Positions 1 to 8,792 are shown, counted from the stretch's first letter. The stretch: 55,511 nucleotides of DNA from Muribaculaceae bacterium (GCA_017451225.1 JAFSPZ010000004.1:1-55511), one strand, 5' to 3'. The notes: generated by a model not told the origin, from the sequence alone. Numbers and translations are program-made.

Positions 1-186
1 GCTCTTGGCATAGTTGTGGATATCGGTGAACGAAGCCGAGTCAATGTTCAGGGTTTGTACGTCGATCAAGATCTCGTTGTCGTAGATCTCGTCCATGTTG
101 TTGTCAAGCTTGTTAGCTGGTTGTGGCAGTACGCCCACTGGCTCAATTACTCGGTGAGTACCGAATCTATTTCCATGTTTCTGCAT
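1..186 (-). CDS. kdd: L-erythro-3,5-diaminohexanoate dehydrogenase, N-terminal part
   Basis: This is the first 62 codons of a gene that runs off the left edge; the window begins on a codon boundary. The start is the ATG at 186. The N-terminus contains FGTHRVIEP, a VLPQPA stretch, YDNEILIDVQTLNIDSASF and a THR...EP core typical of Kdd. Kdd oxidatively deaminates 3,5-diaminohexanoate to 5-amino-3-oxohexanoate with NAD(P)+ in the lysine fermentation pathway. It follows kce by 62 bases, which matches the order of reactions and supports the call. The full family is about 345 residues, so over 80 percent of the gene is missing and no catalytic residues can be inspected. The small plus-strand reading frame over this stretch is a shadow. 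Confidence 0.85.
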   Translation of the reverse strand, partial: MQKHGNRFGTHRVIEPVGVLPQPANKLDNNMDEIYDNEILIDVQTLNIDSASFTDIHNYAKS

Positions 187-248
187 TGTTTCTTTTGTTT
201 TTGTTTATTGTTAATATTCTTTTTATTTGCTTGCAATAGTGTTGAGGC

Positions 249-1082
249 TTATTTGCGGGGAGGAAGTCCTAGAATTTCGCGAGCCTCGTCGCTGGTGGCG
301 ATGGGACGGCCAAGTTCTTTGGCAATGCGAACCACTTTCTCTACTAGCTCGCCGTTGCTCTTAGCAAGAACGCCCTTCTCGAGGTAGAGGTTGTCCTCAA
401 ATCCTACACGAACGTTGCCACCCATAGCGATAGCGGCAGCTGCCATGGGGAAAGCGTGACGGCCAACACCGGTCACGGTCCAAGTAGAACCAGCAGGAAT
501 GCCGTTCACGAGCCAGCACAGGTTGGCAACAGTTGCTGGGGTGCAGCCAGGCACGCCAAGCACGAAGTTGAATTGCATGGGAGCTCCAGGAGCCTCGCCT
601 TTCTTCGCCATCTTGAGGATAGTGTCGAGGTGGCCCATCTCAAAGCACTCATACTCGGGCTTGATGCCGCGTTCCATCATGCGCTTGCCAAAGGCACGCA
701 TAGTGGGCATGGTGTTGTCGAAAATCTCGTCGCCAAAGTTGCAGGTACCGCAGTCGAGGGTTGCCATCTCGGGCAGAGGTGTGGTGTCGGTCGACTGAAG
801 GCGCTCGTCGGGGCTCATGCCCACAGCACCACCTGTCGAAGGTATCAAAATCACATTGGGGCACTCCTTGAGTATTGCCTCTTCGCACTCCTGGAAGCGG
901 GCACGGTCCTGAGTGGGAGTGCCGTCGTCCCAGCGCACATGCAGGTGCACGATAGCAGCACCGGCATCAACTGCGCTCTTGGCTTCGCGAACTATCTCTT
1001 CAACGGTGTAGGGAACATTTGGATTTTGCTCCTTAGTAACCTCGGCGCCGCAAATTGCGGCGGTAATAATCAGTTTATCCAT
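249..1082 (-). CDS. kce: 3-keto-5-aminohexanoate cleavage enzyme
   Basis: A 277-residue Zn-dependent TIM-barrel enzyme (DUF849/BKACE family). It converts 5-amino-3-oxohexanoate plus acetyl-CoA to 3-aminobutyryl-CoA plus acetoacetate in lysine fermentation. Visible family marks are the VHLHVR strand with His46 and His48 at the metal-ligand positions, PSTGGAVGMS at about 81-90, and VGFEDN at 226-231 with a conserved acidic pair. A longer in-frame start at 1142 would run into kal. The ATG at 1082 is preferred because it follows kal by 5 bases and has a purine-rich ribosome binding site (AAAGGAAAGGA). The kal-kce-kdd neighbourhood fixes which of the many BKACE activities applies. Confidence 0.93.
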   Translation of the reverse strand: MDKLIITAAICGAEVTKEQNPNVPYTVEEIVREAKSAVDAGAAIVHLHVRWDDGTPTQDRARFQECEEAILKECPNVILIPSTGGAVGMSPDERLQSTDTTPLPEMATLDCGTCNFGDEIFDNTMPTMRAFGKRMMERGIKPEYECFEMGHLDTILKMAKKGEAPGAPMQFNFVLGVPGCTPATVANLCWLVNGIPAGSTWTVTGVGRHAFPMAAAAIAMGGNVRVGFEDNLYLEKGVLAKSNGELVEKVVRIAKELGRPIATSDEAREILGLPPRK

Positions 1083-1087
1083 TGTTG

Positions 1088-1477
1088 TTATCCTTTCCTT
1101 TGGCAATCTTTTGGTGTTACACATGTTCCACTGGCGCGGCACACAACGATTGGCTCATCGAGCTCATCGGCAGCCGAAGCCGAAATGTCGGGGCGAGAAA
1201 TAGCCACCTTGCGAGCTTCAAACTGCATGTGACGTGAGGTATTGCCTTCCTTGTCAATCCATCCCTCGGCTTCAATGAAGTCTCCGGCATAAACTGGTGC
1301 CAGGAAATCGATGCTGTCGTAGGCACGGAAGAGTCCCTCGTCACCGTCACGCATTATTAAGAGTTCGGTTGCCACGTCACCAAAGAGGTGTACCATGTGA
1401 GCACCATCCACCAAGTTGCCGCCATAGTGGGCGTCTTTTGCGCTCATGCGCAGTCTAATTTTTGTTCTGTACTCCAT
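1088..1477 (-). CDS. kal: 3-aminobutyryl-CoA ammonia-lyase
   Basis: A 129-residue single hotdog-fold protein that eliminates ammonia from 3-aminobutyryl-CoA to give crotonyl-CoA, the step after Kce. The sequence has the Kal-type opening with [13 protein letters not shown], then [18 protein letters not shown] and a [20 protein letters not shown] strand typical of thioesterase-like hotdogs. Length matches the family (about 125-130). It lies between the CoA-transferase gene (78 bases upstream) and kce (5 bases downstream). Crotonyl-CoA would go on to butyryl-CoA; the enzymes for that are not in the window. The function rests on family resemblance plus operon context. Confidence 0.9.
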   Translation of the reverse strand: MEYRTKIRLRMSAKDAHYGGNLVDGAHMVHLFGDVATELLIMRDGDEGLFRAYDSIDFLAPVYAGDFIEAEGWIDKEGNTSRHMQFEARKVAISRPDISASAADELDEPIVVCRASGTCVTPKDCQRKG

Positions 1478-1555
1478 TATAAGGTTTTGTTATTTTTATT
1501 TTTAAATAAAATGCTCAAGCTCGTAAAACATTGAGCAAGCTCAGCTTTAACTCGC

Positions 1556-2212
1556 TTAATCGCATTTTTCCACATAAATGCCGTCAACATAAATTCCCGA
1601 AGCGTGAACTTGCTCAGGCTTGATTTCTCCCACCTTAACGAGCTTCTCGGCCTCTACAACTACATAGTCGGCAGCGGTAGCCATCAGGGGATTGAAATTG
1701 TTGGTAGTTCCCAGGAACACCATGTTGCCAAACTCGTCAACGATGTTGGCGCGCAAGAAAGCGATATCGGCCTTCAATGGTTTCTCCAGCAAATAGTCCT
1801 TGCCGTCGACAGTAACCACGTCCTTGCCATCGGCCATGATGGTTCCCATTCCAGTAGGAGTGAGAACGCCACCCAAACCAGCACCTGCCGCACGTATGCG
1901 CTCGGCCAGAGTGCCTTGAGGCACATACTCCACAATGAGAGTGCCATCGTTCTTCTGCAGTGCGGTCTGCTTGTTGGTACCGGTGTGCGAAACGATAGCT
2001 TTCTTCACTTGATGATTAGTCACTAACTTGCCATGAGCCACTTCGTCGTAGGCTGTGTCGTTGGCAATGATTGTTAAGTCCTTGACGCCCTTTTCTACGA
2101 TAGCGTCGATAATTTGTGTGGCACTACCCACACCCAGGAAGCCGCCAAACATGATGGTCATTCCATCGTGCACTTTCTCAACGGCTTGCTCGAGAGTGAT
2201 TTGTTTGTTCAT
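1556..2212 (-). CDS. atoD: Butyrate/acetoacetate CoA-transferase, alpha subunit
   Basis: A 218-residue class I CoA-transferase alpha subunit. The N-terminal GGFLGVGSATQIIDAI stretch, the VEYVPQGTLAERIRAAGAG motif at about 95-113, and PTGMGT shortly after are family signatures. In lysine fermenters this enzyme moves CoA between butyryl-CoA and acetoacetate, consuming the acetoacetate released by Kce. The catalytic Glu sits in the beta subunit, which is not adjacent here: kal follows instead, so atoA must be elsewhere, perhaps past the left edge. The gene is the first of the minus-strand operon and has a -7 box about 60 bases upstream. A 3-oxoacid CoA-transferase of other specificity is possible. 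Confidence 0.88.
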   Translation of the reverse strand: MNKQITLEQAVEKVHDGMTIMFGGFLGVGSATQIIDAIVEKGVKDLTIIANDTAYDEVAHGKLVTNHQVKKAIVSHTGTNKQTALQKNDGTLIVEYVPQGTLAERIRAAGAGLGGVLTPTGMGTIMADGKDVVTVDGKDYLLEKPLKADIAFLRANIVDEFGNMVFLGTTNNFNPLMATAADYVVVEAEKLVKVGEIKPEQVHASGIYVDGIYVEKCD

Positions 2213-2271
2213 AATGATTGTTTATGTTTACGATATTTTAATGTTTATGTCTTATAGTCTAATTGTGACTG

Positions 2272-2279
2272 CAAATATA
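2272..2279 (-). promoter_or_regulatory. Bacteroidota -7 box before the lysine-fermentation operon
   Basis: TATATTTG on the minus strand matches the TAnnTTTG -7 element, 60 bases before the atoD start. No clear TTTG lies 19-20 bases further upstream, so this is a partial promoter match. The stretch around it is AT-rich. Confidence 0.5.
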
Positions 2280-2348
2280 CTCAAAAATAATCATACTACC
2301 ATTCTTTTATTATTAATTTTTCTTATTTAATTTATGTATAAATTATAA

Positions 2349-2382
2349 AGGCAATAGCCACAGCACTTTGCAGCAATTGCCT
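2349..2382 (-). terminator. Possible weak terminator after nhaC
   Basis: Inverted arms AGGCAAT and ATTGCCT (7 bp, loop of 20) lie about 75 bases past the nhaC stop on the minus strand, followed by an AT-rich but not T-rich tract. The stem is short and the loop long, so this is a weak candidate. Confidence 0.25.
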
Positions 2383-2457
2383 CAATAGATATTTTTTCAA
2401 AAAAGGCTCCACGTCACCCTCCCATGAAGGTCATGACAGAGCAATCACGATGTTTTT

Positions 2458-3927
2458 TCATTTCTCACTGGCGGCCTCCACGCAAGTTTTTTTCCTCTTT
2501 ATGCGCCACCCAGTCGCTGCAACCAGCATAGTCATCACTGGGCACAGCAGGTTGAAGAAGCAGTAAGGCAAATAGACGAGGGTGGGCACGCCAAGCACTG
2601 TTGCCTGTGTCATGCCGCACGTGTTCCAGGGCACGAGCACCGACGTCACTGTAGCGGCATCCTCGGTGGTTCGGCTCAGTAATCGCGGCTCGAAACCCAT
2701 CTTGTCATACACGTCGCGGAACATGTCGGCAGTAAGCACAATGCTTATGAACTGATCACCTGTGGTGAGGTTTAGTAGCATGCCTGTTACCACCGTTGAC
2801 GACACAAGGCCAAACCGCGACTTTACTGCCTTGATTATCACCATTGTAATGCTCTGAATCATACCGCTGGCAACCATCACAGCTCCATAGCACATAGCGC
2901 AGATTATGAGCCATATTGTGTTCAGCATTCCTGCCATACCACCCGTCGACACTAAGTCGTTAAGAGCAGCATTTCCAGTATCGACCGACGTAGCGCCAAA
3001 GAAAGTGATTGCCAAGCCCTTTGTCAACGCCCCCGCTGTGCTCAGCGACGCATCGCCGGCTATCTGGCACAGAACATGGGGCTGCAATGCCAGTGCCACT
3101 ACCCCCGCCATCAACGACGAGGCAAAAAGCACTATGAGCGACGGCACTTTGCGAGCTATTAGCACACCGGTGAGCAGCGGCACAACAAGAGTCCACAGCG
3201 ATATGTTGAAGGTCTTTTCAAGGCCGTGAGTGTACTGCTCTACATGCAACGCAGCATCGCTGTTATGACCCAAACCAGCCACAAGGAAAACCACCAGCGC
3301 CACCGTCATCGCCATCACCGTGGTGTGGGTCATGTAGCGGATGTGGTCGAAAATATCGACACGCGTCGTCGACGAGGCCAGTATGGTGGTGTCGCTTAGG
3401 GGCGACATCTTGTCGCCAAAGTAAGAACCCGAGATAATGGCGCCAGCTGTCCACGCGTCACTAATGCCCAGCGCATGCCCCACCCCAAGCAATGCCACAC
3501 CAAGGGTTGCAACAGTTGTCCACGAGCTTCCCGAGAGCAGCGAAACAAGCGAACAAATGACGCAAGCACTTACCAGGAAAAAGCGCGGCGAGAGCAGCTG
3601 CACTCCATAGTAGATGAGGGTCGGCACCACGCCGCTCACCATCCACGAGCCTGCCAGCATTCCCACCGTGAGTAGTATCAAAAGGGTGACAGCTATGCTG
3701 CCTAGCGTCTTCGAAAGCTGCATCTCAAATGCCTTCCACGGCACTCGGTAAAACACCATCGAGATGGTCACACACACCGCCAGGCCCAGCAACAGGGCTA
3801 TCTGGCTACCGCCACTCAGCGCATCACTACCAAAGAGCATAATCACCACAACTAGCAACCCTATGAGTACCAACACTGGTATCAATGCCACCAGGGGGTG
3901 AGGCTGAGGTCGTGAATTACAGTCCAT
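2458..3927 (-). CDS. nhaC: NhaC-family Na+/H+ antiporter
   Basis: A 489-residue inner-membrane protein with about 11-12 hydrophobic segments. Family marks are the SGSSWTTVATLGVALLGVG stretch near residue 150, SGSYFGDKMSPLSDTT near 170, and GDQFISIVLTADMFRD in the C-terminal half; these hold the polar residues of the NhaC transport path. It probably exchanges Na+ for protons, though some NhaC members carry organic cations or amino acids. It shares the strand of the lysine-fermentation operon but has its own promoter and is separated from atoD by 245 bases, so co-function with lysine fermentation is suggested, not shown. Confidence 0.85.
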   Translation of the reverse strand: MDCNSRPQPHPLVALIPVLVLIGLLVVVIMLFGSDALSGGSQIALLLGLAVCVTISMVFYRVPWKAFEMQLSKTLGSIAVTLLILLTVGMLAGSWMVSGVVPTLIYYGVQLLSPRFFLVSACVICSLVSLLSGSSWTTVATLGVALLGVGHALGISDAWTAGAIISGSYFGDKMSPLSDTTILASSTTRVDIFDHIRYMTHTTVMAMTVALVVFLVAGLGHNSDAALHVEQYTHGLEKTFNISLWTLVVPLLTGVLIARKVPSLIVLFASSLMAGVVALALQPHVLCQIAGDASLSTAGALTKGLAITFFGATSVDTGNAALNDLVSTGGMAGMLNTIWLIICAMCYGAVMVASGMIQSITMVIIKAVKSRFGLVSSTVVTGMLLNLTTGDQFISIVLTADMFRDVYDKMGFEPRLLSRTTEDAATVTSVLVPWNTCGMTQATVLGVPTLVYLPYCFFNLLCPVMTMLVAATGWRIKRKKTCVEAASEK

Positions 3928-3955
3928 TTTATTAATCTTTTAAAGAATGAGACTG

Positions 3956-3986
3956 CAAATATACATTTTTTTTGTTTTTATCCAAA
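3956..3986 (-). promoter_or_regulatory. Bacteroidota promoter for nhaC
   Basis: On the minus strand TTTG (3983-3986) is followed after exactly 19 bases by TATATTTG (3956-3963). This is a full match to the Bacteroidota -33/-7 consensus, about 30 bases upstream of the nhaC start. Confidence 0.75.
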
Positions 3987-4292
3987 ATCTCAAGACAAAA
4001 GCCGCCTTTTGCATTAACAGAATATTCGAAGTTTAAAATGCTGTTTAAATGAAAAATACATACAGAACTTTAAAGAATTTATTTAACCTAAAAAATACCT
4101 AAAAACAGATTGCAACAGAACCAAAAAAACACCACCAATTTGAAACTTCGAAAGCACAAACCTGCAATCAAAATAAAACAACTAACTTCTTTTGTTATTT
4201 TATAATTGACAATATCTTTATATCCTCTTATTAAAAAATATTATATAATTATTATTTTCCGTAAAATTAGGTATGATGTCAAAAATAAGGTG

Positions 4293-4300
4293 TATCTTTG
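4293..4300 (+). promoter_or_regulatory. -7 box upstream of the aryl polyene operon
   Basis: TATCTTTG matches the TAnnTTTG -7 element, 73 bases before the first cluster gene. No good -33 TTTG is at the right distance, which may mean an activator is needed. The divergent intergenic region 3928-4372 is otherwise AT-rich with A/T runs and no other element I can support. No comparable box was found inside the following 27 kb, so this could drive the whole cluster. Confidence 0.5.
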
Positions 4301-4372
4301 CGAGTTTTCTAATTAAACAGAAAAGCTTAATGCATTGTATTTCAAGGTGCGATACAGTCAAGACAAAGTGAA

Positions 4373-5890
4373 ATGACACGAACAATTACTATAAACAACA
4401 TTAAAGATATAGTCCTAAAAGGCAGCCAATTAAAAGAAAACCTGCTGCCATGGGACAGAATCGAGGCGAGTTACCAGTTCCTGGAAAGTTTTGCCCGCGA
4501 CAAAATCATCTACGGCATCAACACAGGCTTTGGCCCCATGGCGCAATGGCGCGTCGACGACCAGAAGCTTAAGGATCTGCAATTCAACATTATCCGCAGC
4601 CACTCAACCGGTGCTGGCGAACCGCTCCCCCTCGACTGCGTGAAGAGCGCGATGATAGTTCGCCTGAGCCAGCTGGCGCAAGGCTACTCGGGCGTGCATC
4701 CCGACACTTTGCGTCTGCTGCTTACAATGCTCAACAATGACATCATCCCTTACATACCCCGTCACGGCAGCGTGGGAGCCAGCGGCGACCTTGTTCAGCT
4801 CGCCCATATTGCCCTGTGCATGCTAGGTGAAGGCAAAGTGCATTACCAAGGCGAATGGCATGCGACCTCCAAGGTATTCGCCCAATTGGGCATCAAACCA
4901 CTTGAAATACACATCCGCGAAGGATTGTCGCTCACCAACGGCACCTCGGTAATGACCGGCATAGGCATCATAAACCAGCTCCATGCCGAGAAACTTTTGG
5001 ACTGGGCAGTGCTCAGCTCAGTGTGGATGAACGAAGTGGCAGCTTCCTACGACGATTTTATGGCCGAACCGCTGCAGCAAGCGCGCCGCCACCCGGGACA
5101 AATGGAGATTGCCCGACGCATGCGCGAGTTGGCCCAAGACAGCCAGCTGATGAGCAGCCGAGAGCACATGCTCTATGACAAAGCCCACAACGACGTGAAA
5201 GTGTTCAAGCACAAGGTACAAGCCTACTACTCGCTGCGCTGCGTTCCACAGATTCTAGGCCCCATAGCCGAAACTCTCGAGAACAGCCGTCGCGTGCTGG
5301 AAGAGGAGCTCAACTGCGCAAGCGACAACCCCATCGTGGACCCCGAGACCCAGAATGTTTATCATGGTGGCAACTTCCATGGCGACTACACATCGCTCGA
5401 GCAGGACAAGCTCAAAATTGCTATGGTGCGCCTGACCATGACAGCCGAGCGACAGCTCAACTATTTGTTCCACGACCGCATCAATGGCATTCTGCCGCCA
5501 TTCCTCAACATGGGAACTCTTGGCTTGAACTATGGCATGCAAGCGTGCCAATTCACAGCTACGTCGACCACTGCCGAGAGTCAGACGCTGGCCATGCCGA
5601 ACTATGTACACAGCATTCCCAACAACAACGACAACCAGGACATAGTGAGCATGGGCACCAACACCGCCCTGCTGTGCAGACAAGTGCTTGACAACGCCTA
5701 TCAGGTGATGGCCATCCACATGGTGGCACTAGCTCAAGCAACCGACTGCCTGGGAATCGTGGCCAAGCTATCGACAGCAACACGCAAGCAATATGACGCT
5801 ATCAGGCAAATTATTGACTGCCGCGTCGGCGACGAGCCATTCTATGAAGAGCTTAGCAAAGTGGAACGCTACCTACGCGAAATTCATTGA
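4373..5890 (+). CDS. Tyrosine ammonia-lyase (flexirubin/APE type)
   Basis: A 505-residue aromatic amino acid ammonia-lyase. The MIO cofactor triad Ala136-Ser137-Gly138 lies in GSVGASGDLVQLAH, and the catalytic Tyr47 in IYGINTGFGPMAQ. The IRSHSTGAGEPL segment (74-85) and the SIPNNNDNQDIVSMGTN stretch near 415-430 closely resemble, from memory, the Flavobacterium johnsoniae enzyme that is tyrosine-specific and sits in the flexirubin cluster. It would release ammonia from L-tyrosine to give 4-coumarate, the aryl starter unit. As the first gene of the cluster, not next to hut genes, it is unlikely to be a histidine ammonia-lyase. Length fits the family (about 500-510). Substrate choice is inferred from resemblance. 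Confidence 0.88.
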   Translation: MTRTITINNIKDIVLKGSQLKENLLPWDRIEASYQFLESFARDKIIYGINTGFGPMAQWRVDDQKLKDLQFNIIRSHSTGAGEPLPLDCVKSAMIVRLSQLAQGYSGVHPDTLRLLLTMLNNDIIPYIPRHGSVGASGDLVQLAHIALCMLGEGKVHYQGEWHATSKVFAQLGIKPLEIHIREGLSLTNGTSVMTGIGIINQLHAEKLLDWAVLSSVWMNEVAASYDDFMAEPLQQARRHPGQMEIARRMRELAQDSQLMSSREHMLYDKAHNDVKVFKHKVQAYYSLRCVPQILGPIAETLENSRRVLEEELNCASDNPIVDPETQNVYHGGNFHGDYTSLEQDKLKIAMVRLTMTAERQLNYLFHDRINGILPPFLNMGTLGLNYGMQACQFTATSTTAESQTLAMPNYVHSIPNNNDNQDIVSMGTNTALLCRQVLDNAYQVMAIHMVALAQATDCLGIVAKLSTATRKQYDAIRQIIDCRVGDEPFYEELSKVERYLREIH

Positions 5891-5915
5891 AATAATATCA
5901 ACAAAAATCTATATA

Positions 5916-6680
5916 ATGAAAAAATTATTGATACTTTTCATGCTAAGCCTCTGCGCCATGCTCACGCCAGCACAGGCACAAGACGTGGTGTACCTCAGGA
6001 ACGGCAGTGTGATTAAAGGCACAATTGTGGAGCACATCCCCAACCAGATGGTGAGAATAGAGACATCGGAGGGGAATGTGCATGAGTTCACCATCGACGA
6101 AGTAGAAAGGATGGTATTCACGCCACAGGTCACCCCCTACCAGGCTGTATCGGCGTCAATTTCTCCCAGCAGTGGGGACTACCTGAAGAAAGGCTTCAGG
6201 GCATTTGTGGAGTTTGCAGCCGACATTCAGACCGATGCCGAGACTCCCGACTACTATAACGGCTTCATTTCGCTGCCGTTGACCGTAGGATACCAAGCCA
6301 ACAAGTTTTTCTTTGTGGGCGCAGGCATTGCTCCTGGCATCACATCCAATGGTCGAAACCGCTACTACGATTACTATGACGATTATTACTACGACTACCG
6401 TGATGACTATTATTATCATGGCCGTCATGCACTCGACAGCCACTTTGTCATGCCCATCTACGGAGCAGTGCGTTTCGACTTCGTGAATGCCCGGGTGTCG
6501 CCATTCCTAGACTTGAGAGCCGGCTACAGCGTTACCGACTATAGCCGTGGTGCCTATGCCTCGGCTGCTGTTGGATGCCGCATCTATCATTTCAACATCT
6601 CAATAGGATACACTTTCCAAGACCGTAAAGATTATGACAAGTTCAACCATGTGGCGCTGCGCCTGGGTTATGGATTTTAA
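5916..6680 (+). CDS. Outer-membrane beta-barrel-like protein with a Tyr/Asp-rich loop
   Basis: A 254-residue exported protein. The in-frame ATG at 5916 is chosen over an earlier start because it opens a clear signal peptide (MKKLLILFMLSLCAMLTPAQA) and clears the ammonia-lyase gene. After the signal is a small domain (VVYLRNGSVIKGTIVEH..., about 24-65) common at the N-terminus of Bacteroidota envelope proteins, then alternating strands ending in an aromatic-rich C-terminus (VALRLGYGF) as in 8-10 strand outer-membrane barrels. Between residues about 148 and 165 is a tract made almost only of Tyr, Asp and Arg. The stop overlaps the fabG start by one base. Function unknown; perhaps anchors or positions the pigment in the outer membrane. 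Confidence 0.7.
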   Translation: MKKLLILFMLSLCAMLTPAQAQDVVYLRNGSVIKGTIVEHIPNQMVRIETSEGNVHEFTIDEVERMVFTPQVTPYQAVSASISPSSGDYLKKGFRAFVEFAADIQTDAETPDYYNGFISLPLTVGYQANKFFFVGAGIAPGITSNGRNRYYDYYDDYYYDYRDDYYYHGRHALDSHFVMPIYGAVRFDFVNARVSPFLDLRAGYSVTDYSRGAYASAAVGCRIYHFNISIGYTFQDRKDYDKFNHVALRLGYGF

Positions 6681-7423
6681 TGATATATAGAAACATGGAA
6701 TTTGCACTAGTGACAGGAGGCTCACGCGGAATAGGGCGCGCTATTGCGCTCGAACTTGCCCGCCGTGGCATGCCAGTGATAATAAACTACCTGAGCAACA
6801 CCCAAGCGGCCGAGCAAACCAAGGCCGAAATAGAAGCTTTGGGAGTGACTGCCGAGCTGATGCAGTTTGACACTGCCAGCCCCGAGGCCATTGAAAAAGC
6901 ACTGGAACAATGGGCCGAGGCTCATCCCGACGACTACATCCAGGTGCTGGTGAATAACGCAGGAGTGCGCCGCGACAACCTAATGATATTCATGCAAGAC
7001 GAGGAGTGGCATCAAGTGCTCGACACCACGCTTAACGGCTTTTTCTACCTAACACGACGCCTGCTCAAGGACATGCTCACACACCGTAACGGACGCGTGA
7101 TAAATGTCACCTCGCTGAGCGGAATCAAGGGATTGCCAGGACAAGCCAACTACTCGGCAGCTAAAGCCGCGGTGATTGGCGCCACCAAGGCGCTGGCTCA
7201 GGAAGTGGCGCAGCGCAAAGTCACCGTAAATGCCGTAGCACCGGGCTTTATCGACACCGACATGACCAAGGACCTTGACGTGAGCGAGCTCAAGAAGCTG
7301 GTGCCCATGCGCCGCTTTGGCAAACCCGAAGAAGTGGCGTCGCTCGTTGGCTTCCTCGCTTCGCCCGAAGCTGCCTATATCACTGGCCAAGTTATCAGCA
7401 TTAATGGAGGACTATATACTTAA
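6680..7423 (+). CDS. fabG: 3-oxoacyl-ACP reductase (FabG/ApeQ-like)
   Basis: A 247-residue short-chain dehydrogenase. The cofactor loop TGGSRGIG is at 12-19, NNAG at 92-95, and the catalytic Ser145, Tyr158 and Lys162 are all present. It would reduce the beta-keto group of the growing polyene on the acyl carrier protein with NADPH, once per extension cycle; it is the only ketoreductase in the cluster. The start ATG overlaps the previous stop by one base (TAATG), indicating translational coupling. An internal ATG at codon 6 is also possible. After the gene comes the largest gap inside the cluster (135 bases). Confidence 0.88.
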   Translation: MIYRNMEFALVTGGSRGIGRAIALELARRGMPVIINYLSNTQAAEQTKAEIEALGVTAELMQFDTASPEAIEKALEQWAEAHPDDYIQVLVNNAGVRRDNLMIFMQDEEWHQVLDTTLNGFFYLTRRLLKDMLTHRNGRVINVTSLSGIKGLPGQANYSAAKAAVIGATKALAQEVAQRKVTVNAVAPGFIDTDMTKDLDVSELKKLVPMRRFGKPEEVASLVGFLASPEAAYITGQVISINGGLYT

Positions 7424-7490
7424 GGGTTAAGTGTTAAGTTTTAAGGGTTAAGTGTTAAGTGTTAAGTTCTAAGGATTAAGAGTTAAGTTG
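7424..7490 (+). repeat. Degenerate TTAAGTG tandem repeat
   Basis: About six imperfect copies of a GTTAAG(T/G) unit follow the fabG stop. A small inverted repeat, GACAATT and AATTGTC (7494-7513), comes next. A reverse-oriented copy of the same simple repeat lies at 35443-35462. No coding role is visible. Confidence 0.6.
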
Positions 7491-7558
7491 TCAGACAATT
7501 AAGGACAATTGTCGCTGGCAGCAGTTAATTATAAGTTTTAAGTTTTTTATAAAAAACT

Positions 7559-8785
7559 ATGAGCAGAAGAGTTGTAATCACCGGCATGGGCATCTGGTCC
7601 TGCCTGGGAAACAATATAGAAGAAGTTAAACAATCGCTGATGGAAGGCCGCAGCGGCATTGTGTTCGATCCCGAACGAGTGTCTTACGGCTATCAATCGG
7701 CACTTACCGGACATGTCGAGAAACCTCAACTCAAGGGGTTGCTCCACCGTCGCCTGCGTGTGGGCCTGTCGGAAGAAGCCGAATTTTCGTTCATGGCCAC
7801 CAAGCAGGCTTTTGAACAGGCTGGAATCGATGACGCATTCCTCGAAGCCAACGAGATGGGAATAATTTTCGGAAATGACTCATCGGCAAAGCCTGTTATC
7901 GAGGCAGCAAACCTCATGGACGAGAAGCACGACACAGCACTGCTTGGCTCTGGACTCATCTTCCAGTCGATGAACTCGACCGTGACGATGAATCTGAGCG
8001 CCATATACAAACTGCGTGGGGTGAACTTCACCGTGAGCGCCGCATGCGCAAGCGGTTCGCACTCCATAGGTCTCGGTTACATGATGATAAAGCAGGGACT
8101 GCAAGACATTGTGCTGTGCGGTGGAGCCCAAGAGACAAATTTCTACTCCATGGCGACCTTTGACGCACTGGGAGCTTTTTCCAAGCGCAACGACGATCCA
8201 TTGCACGCTTCACGACCCTTCGACCGCGACCGCGACGGTCTAATCCCCAGCGGTGGTGCTGCAGCGCTTGTTCTTGAAGACTATGACCACGCCGTGAAAC
8301 GCGGAGCCACAATACTTGGCGAAGTGTGCGGCTATGGCTTCTCTTCCAACGGCGGTGGCATCTCGCAACCTAGCGACGAAGGCTCGTTAATTGCTATGAG
8401 CCGCGCCATGCAAGATGCCGGAGTAGCGCCCAGCGACATTGATTATATCAATGCTCACGCCACAAGCACGCAACAGGGCGACATGTTTGAGGCAATGGCG
8501 ATTGACCGTCTCTTTGGCAAGGAACACGCACTGGTGAGCAGCACCAAGTCAATGACCGGCCACGAGTGCTGGATGGCAGGCGCTAGCGAGATTGTTTACT
8601 CACTCATCATGATGCACAATGATTTCGTGGCTCCAAACATCAACTTCGAGAATCCCGACGAATACAGCGAAAAGCTGAACCTCGCCACCAAGACAACTCC
8701 TGCCGAGCTCAACACCGTGCTAAGCAACAGCTTCGGCTTTGGCGGCACTAATTCGGCATTAGTAATAAAAAAACATTTAAAGTAA
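7559..8785 (+). CDS. Beta-ketoacyl-ACP synthase (FabF-like, APE ketosynthase 1)
   Basis: A 408-residue condensing enzyme with the full Cys-His-His triad: Cys163 in SAACASGS, His300 in NAHATSTQQGD and His335 in STKSMTGHECWMAG. The C-terminal NSFGFGGTNSALV glycine loop is intact. It would perform decarboxylative Claisen condensation with malonyl-ACP to extend the aryl polyene. Its His300 loop reads HATST rather than HGTGT, as in the KS groups found in APE and flexirubin clusters. It is one of three active-site-complete ketosynthases here, the others at 12628 and 14627; which one primes on coumaroyl-ACP cannot be told from sequence. Confidence 0.88.
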   Translation: MSRRVVITGMGIWSCLGNNIEEVKQSLMEGRSGIVFDPERVSYGYQSALTGHVEKPQLKGLLHRRLRVGLSEEAEFSFMATKQAFEQAGIDDAFLEANEMGIIFGNDSSAKPVIEAANLMDEKHDTALLGSGLIFQSMNSTVTMNLSAIYKLRGVNFTVSAACASGSHSIGLGYMMIKQGLQDIVLCGGAQETNFYSMATFDALGAFSKRNDDPLHASRPFDRDRDGLIPSGGAAALVLEDYDHAVKRGATILGEVCGYGFSSNGGGISQPSDEGSLIAMSRAMQDAGVAPSDIDYINAHATSTQQGDMFEAMAIDRLFGKEHALVSSTKSMTGHECWMAGASEIVYSLIMMHNDFVAPNINFENPDEYSEKLNLATKTTPAELNTVLSNSFGFGGTNSALVIKKHLK

Positions 8786-8792
8786 AACGAAT

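Noticed and set aside
16-387. 123-codon plus-strand open frame at the left edge
   Set aside because: The minus strand encodes the conserved Kdd N-terminus over the same bases.
456-1232. 258-codon plus-strand open frame
   Set aside because: Antisense to kce and kal, both well supported by family motifs; residue mix is typical of a shadow.
2340-2457. Small RNA or riboswitch between nhaC and atoD
   Set aside because: Only a weak 7-bp stem is seen; nothing supports a structured RNA.
4373-5890. Histidine ammonia-lyase (hutH)
   Set aside because: Core motifs resemble the Flavobacterium tyrosine enzyme more, and no hut genes are near.
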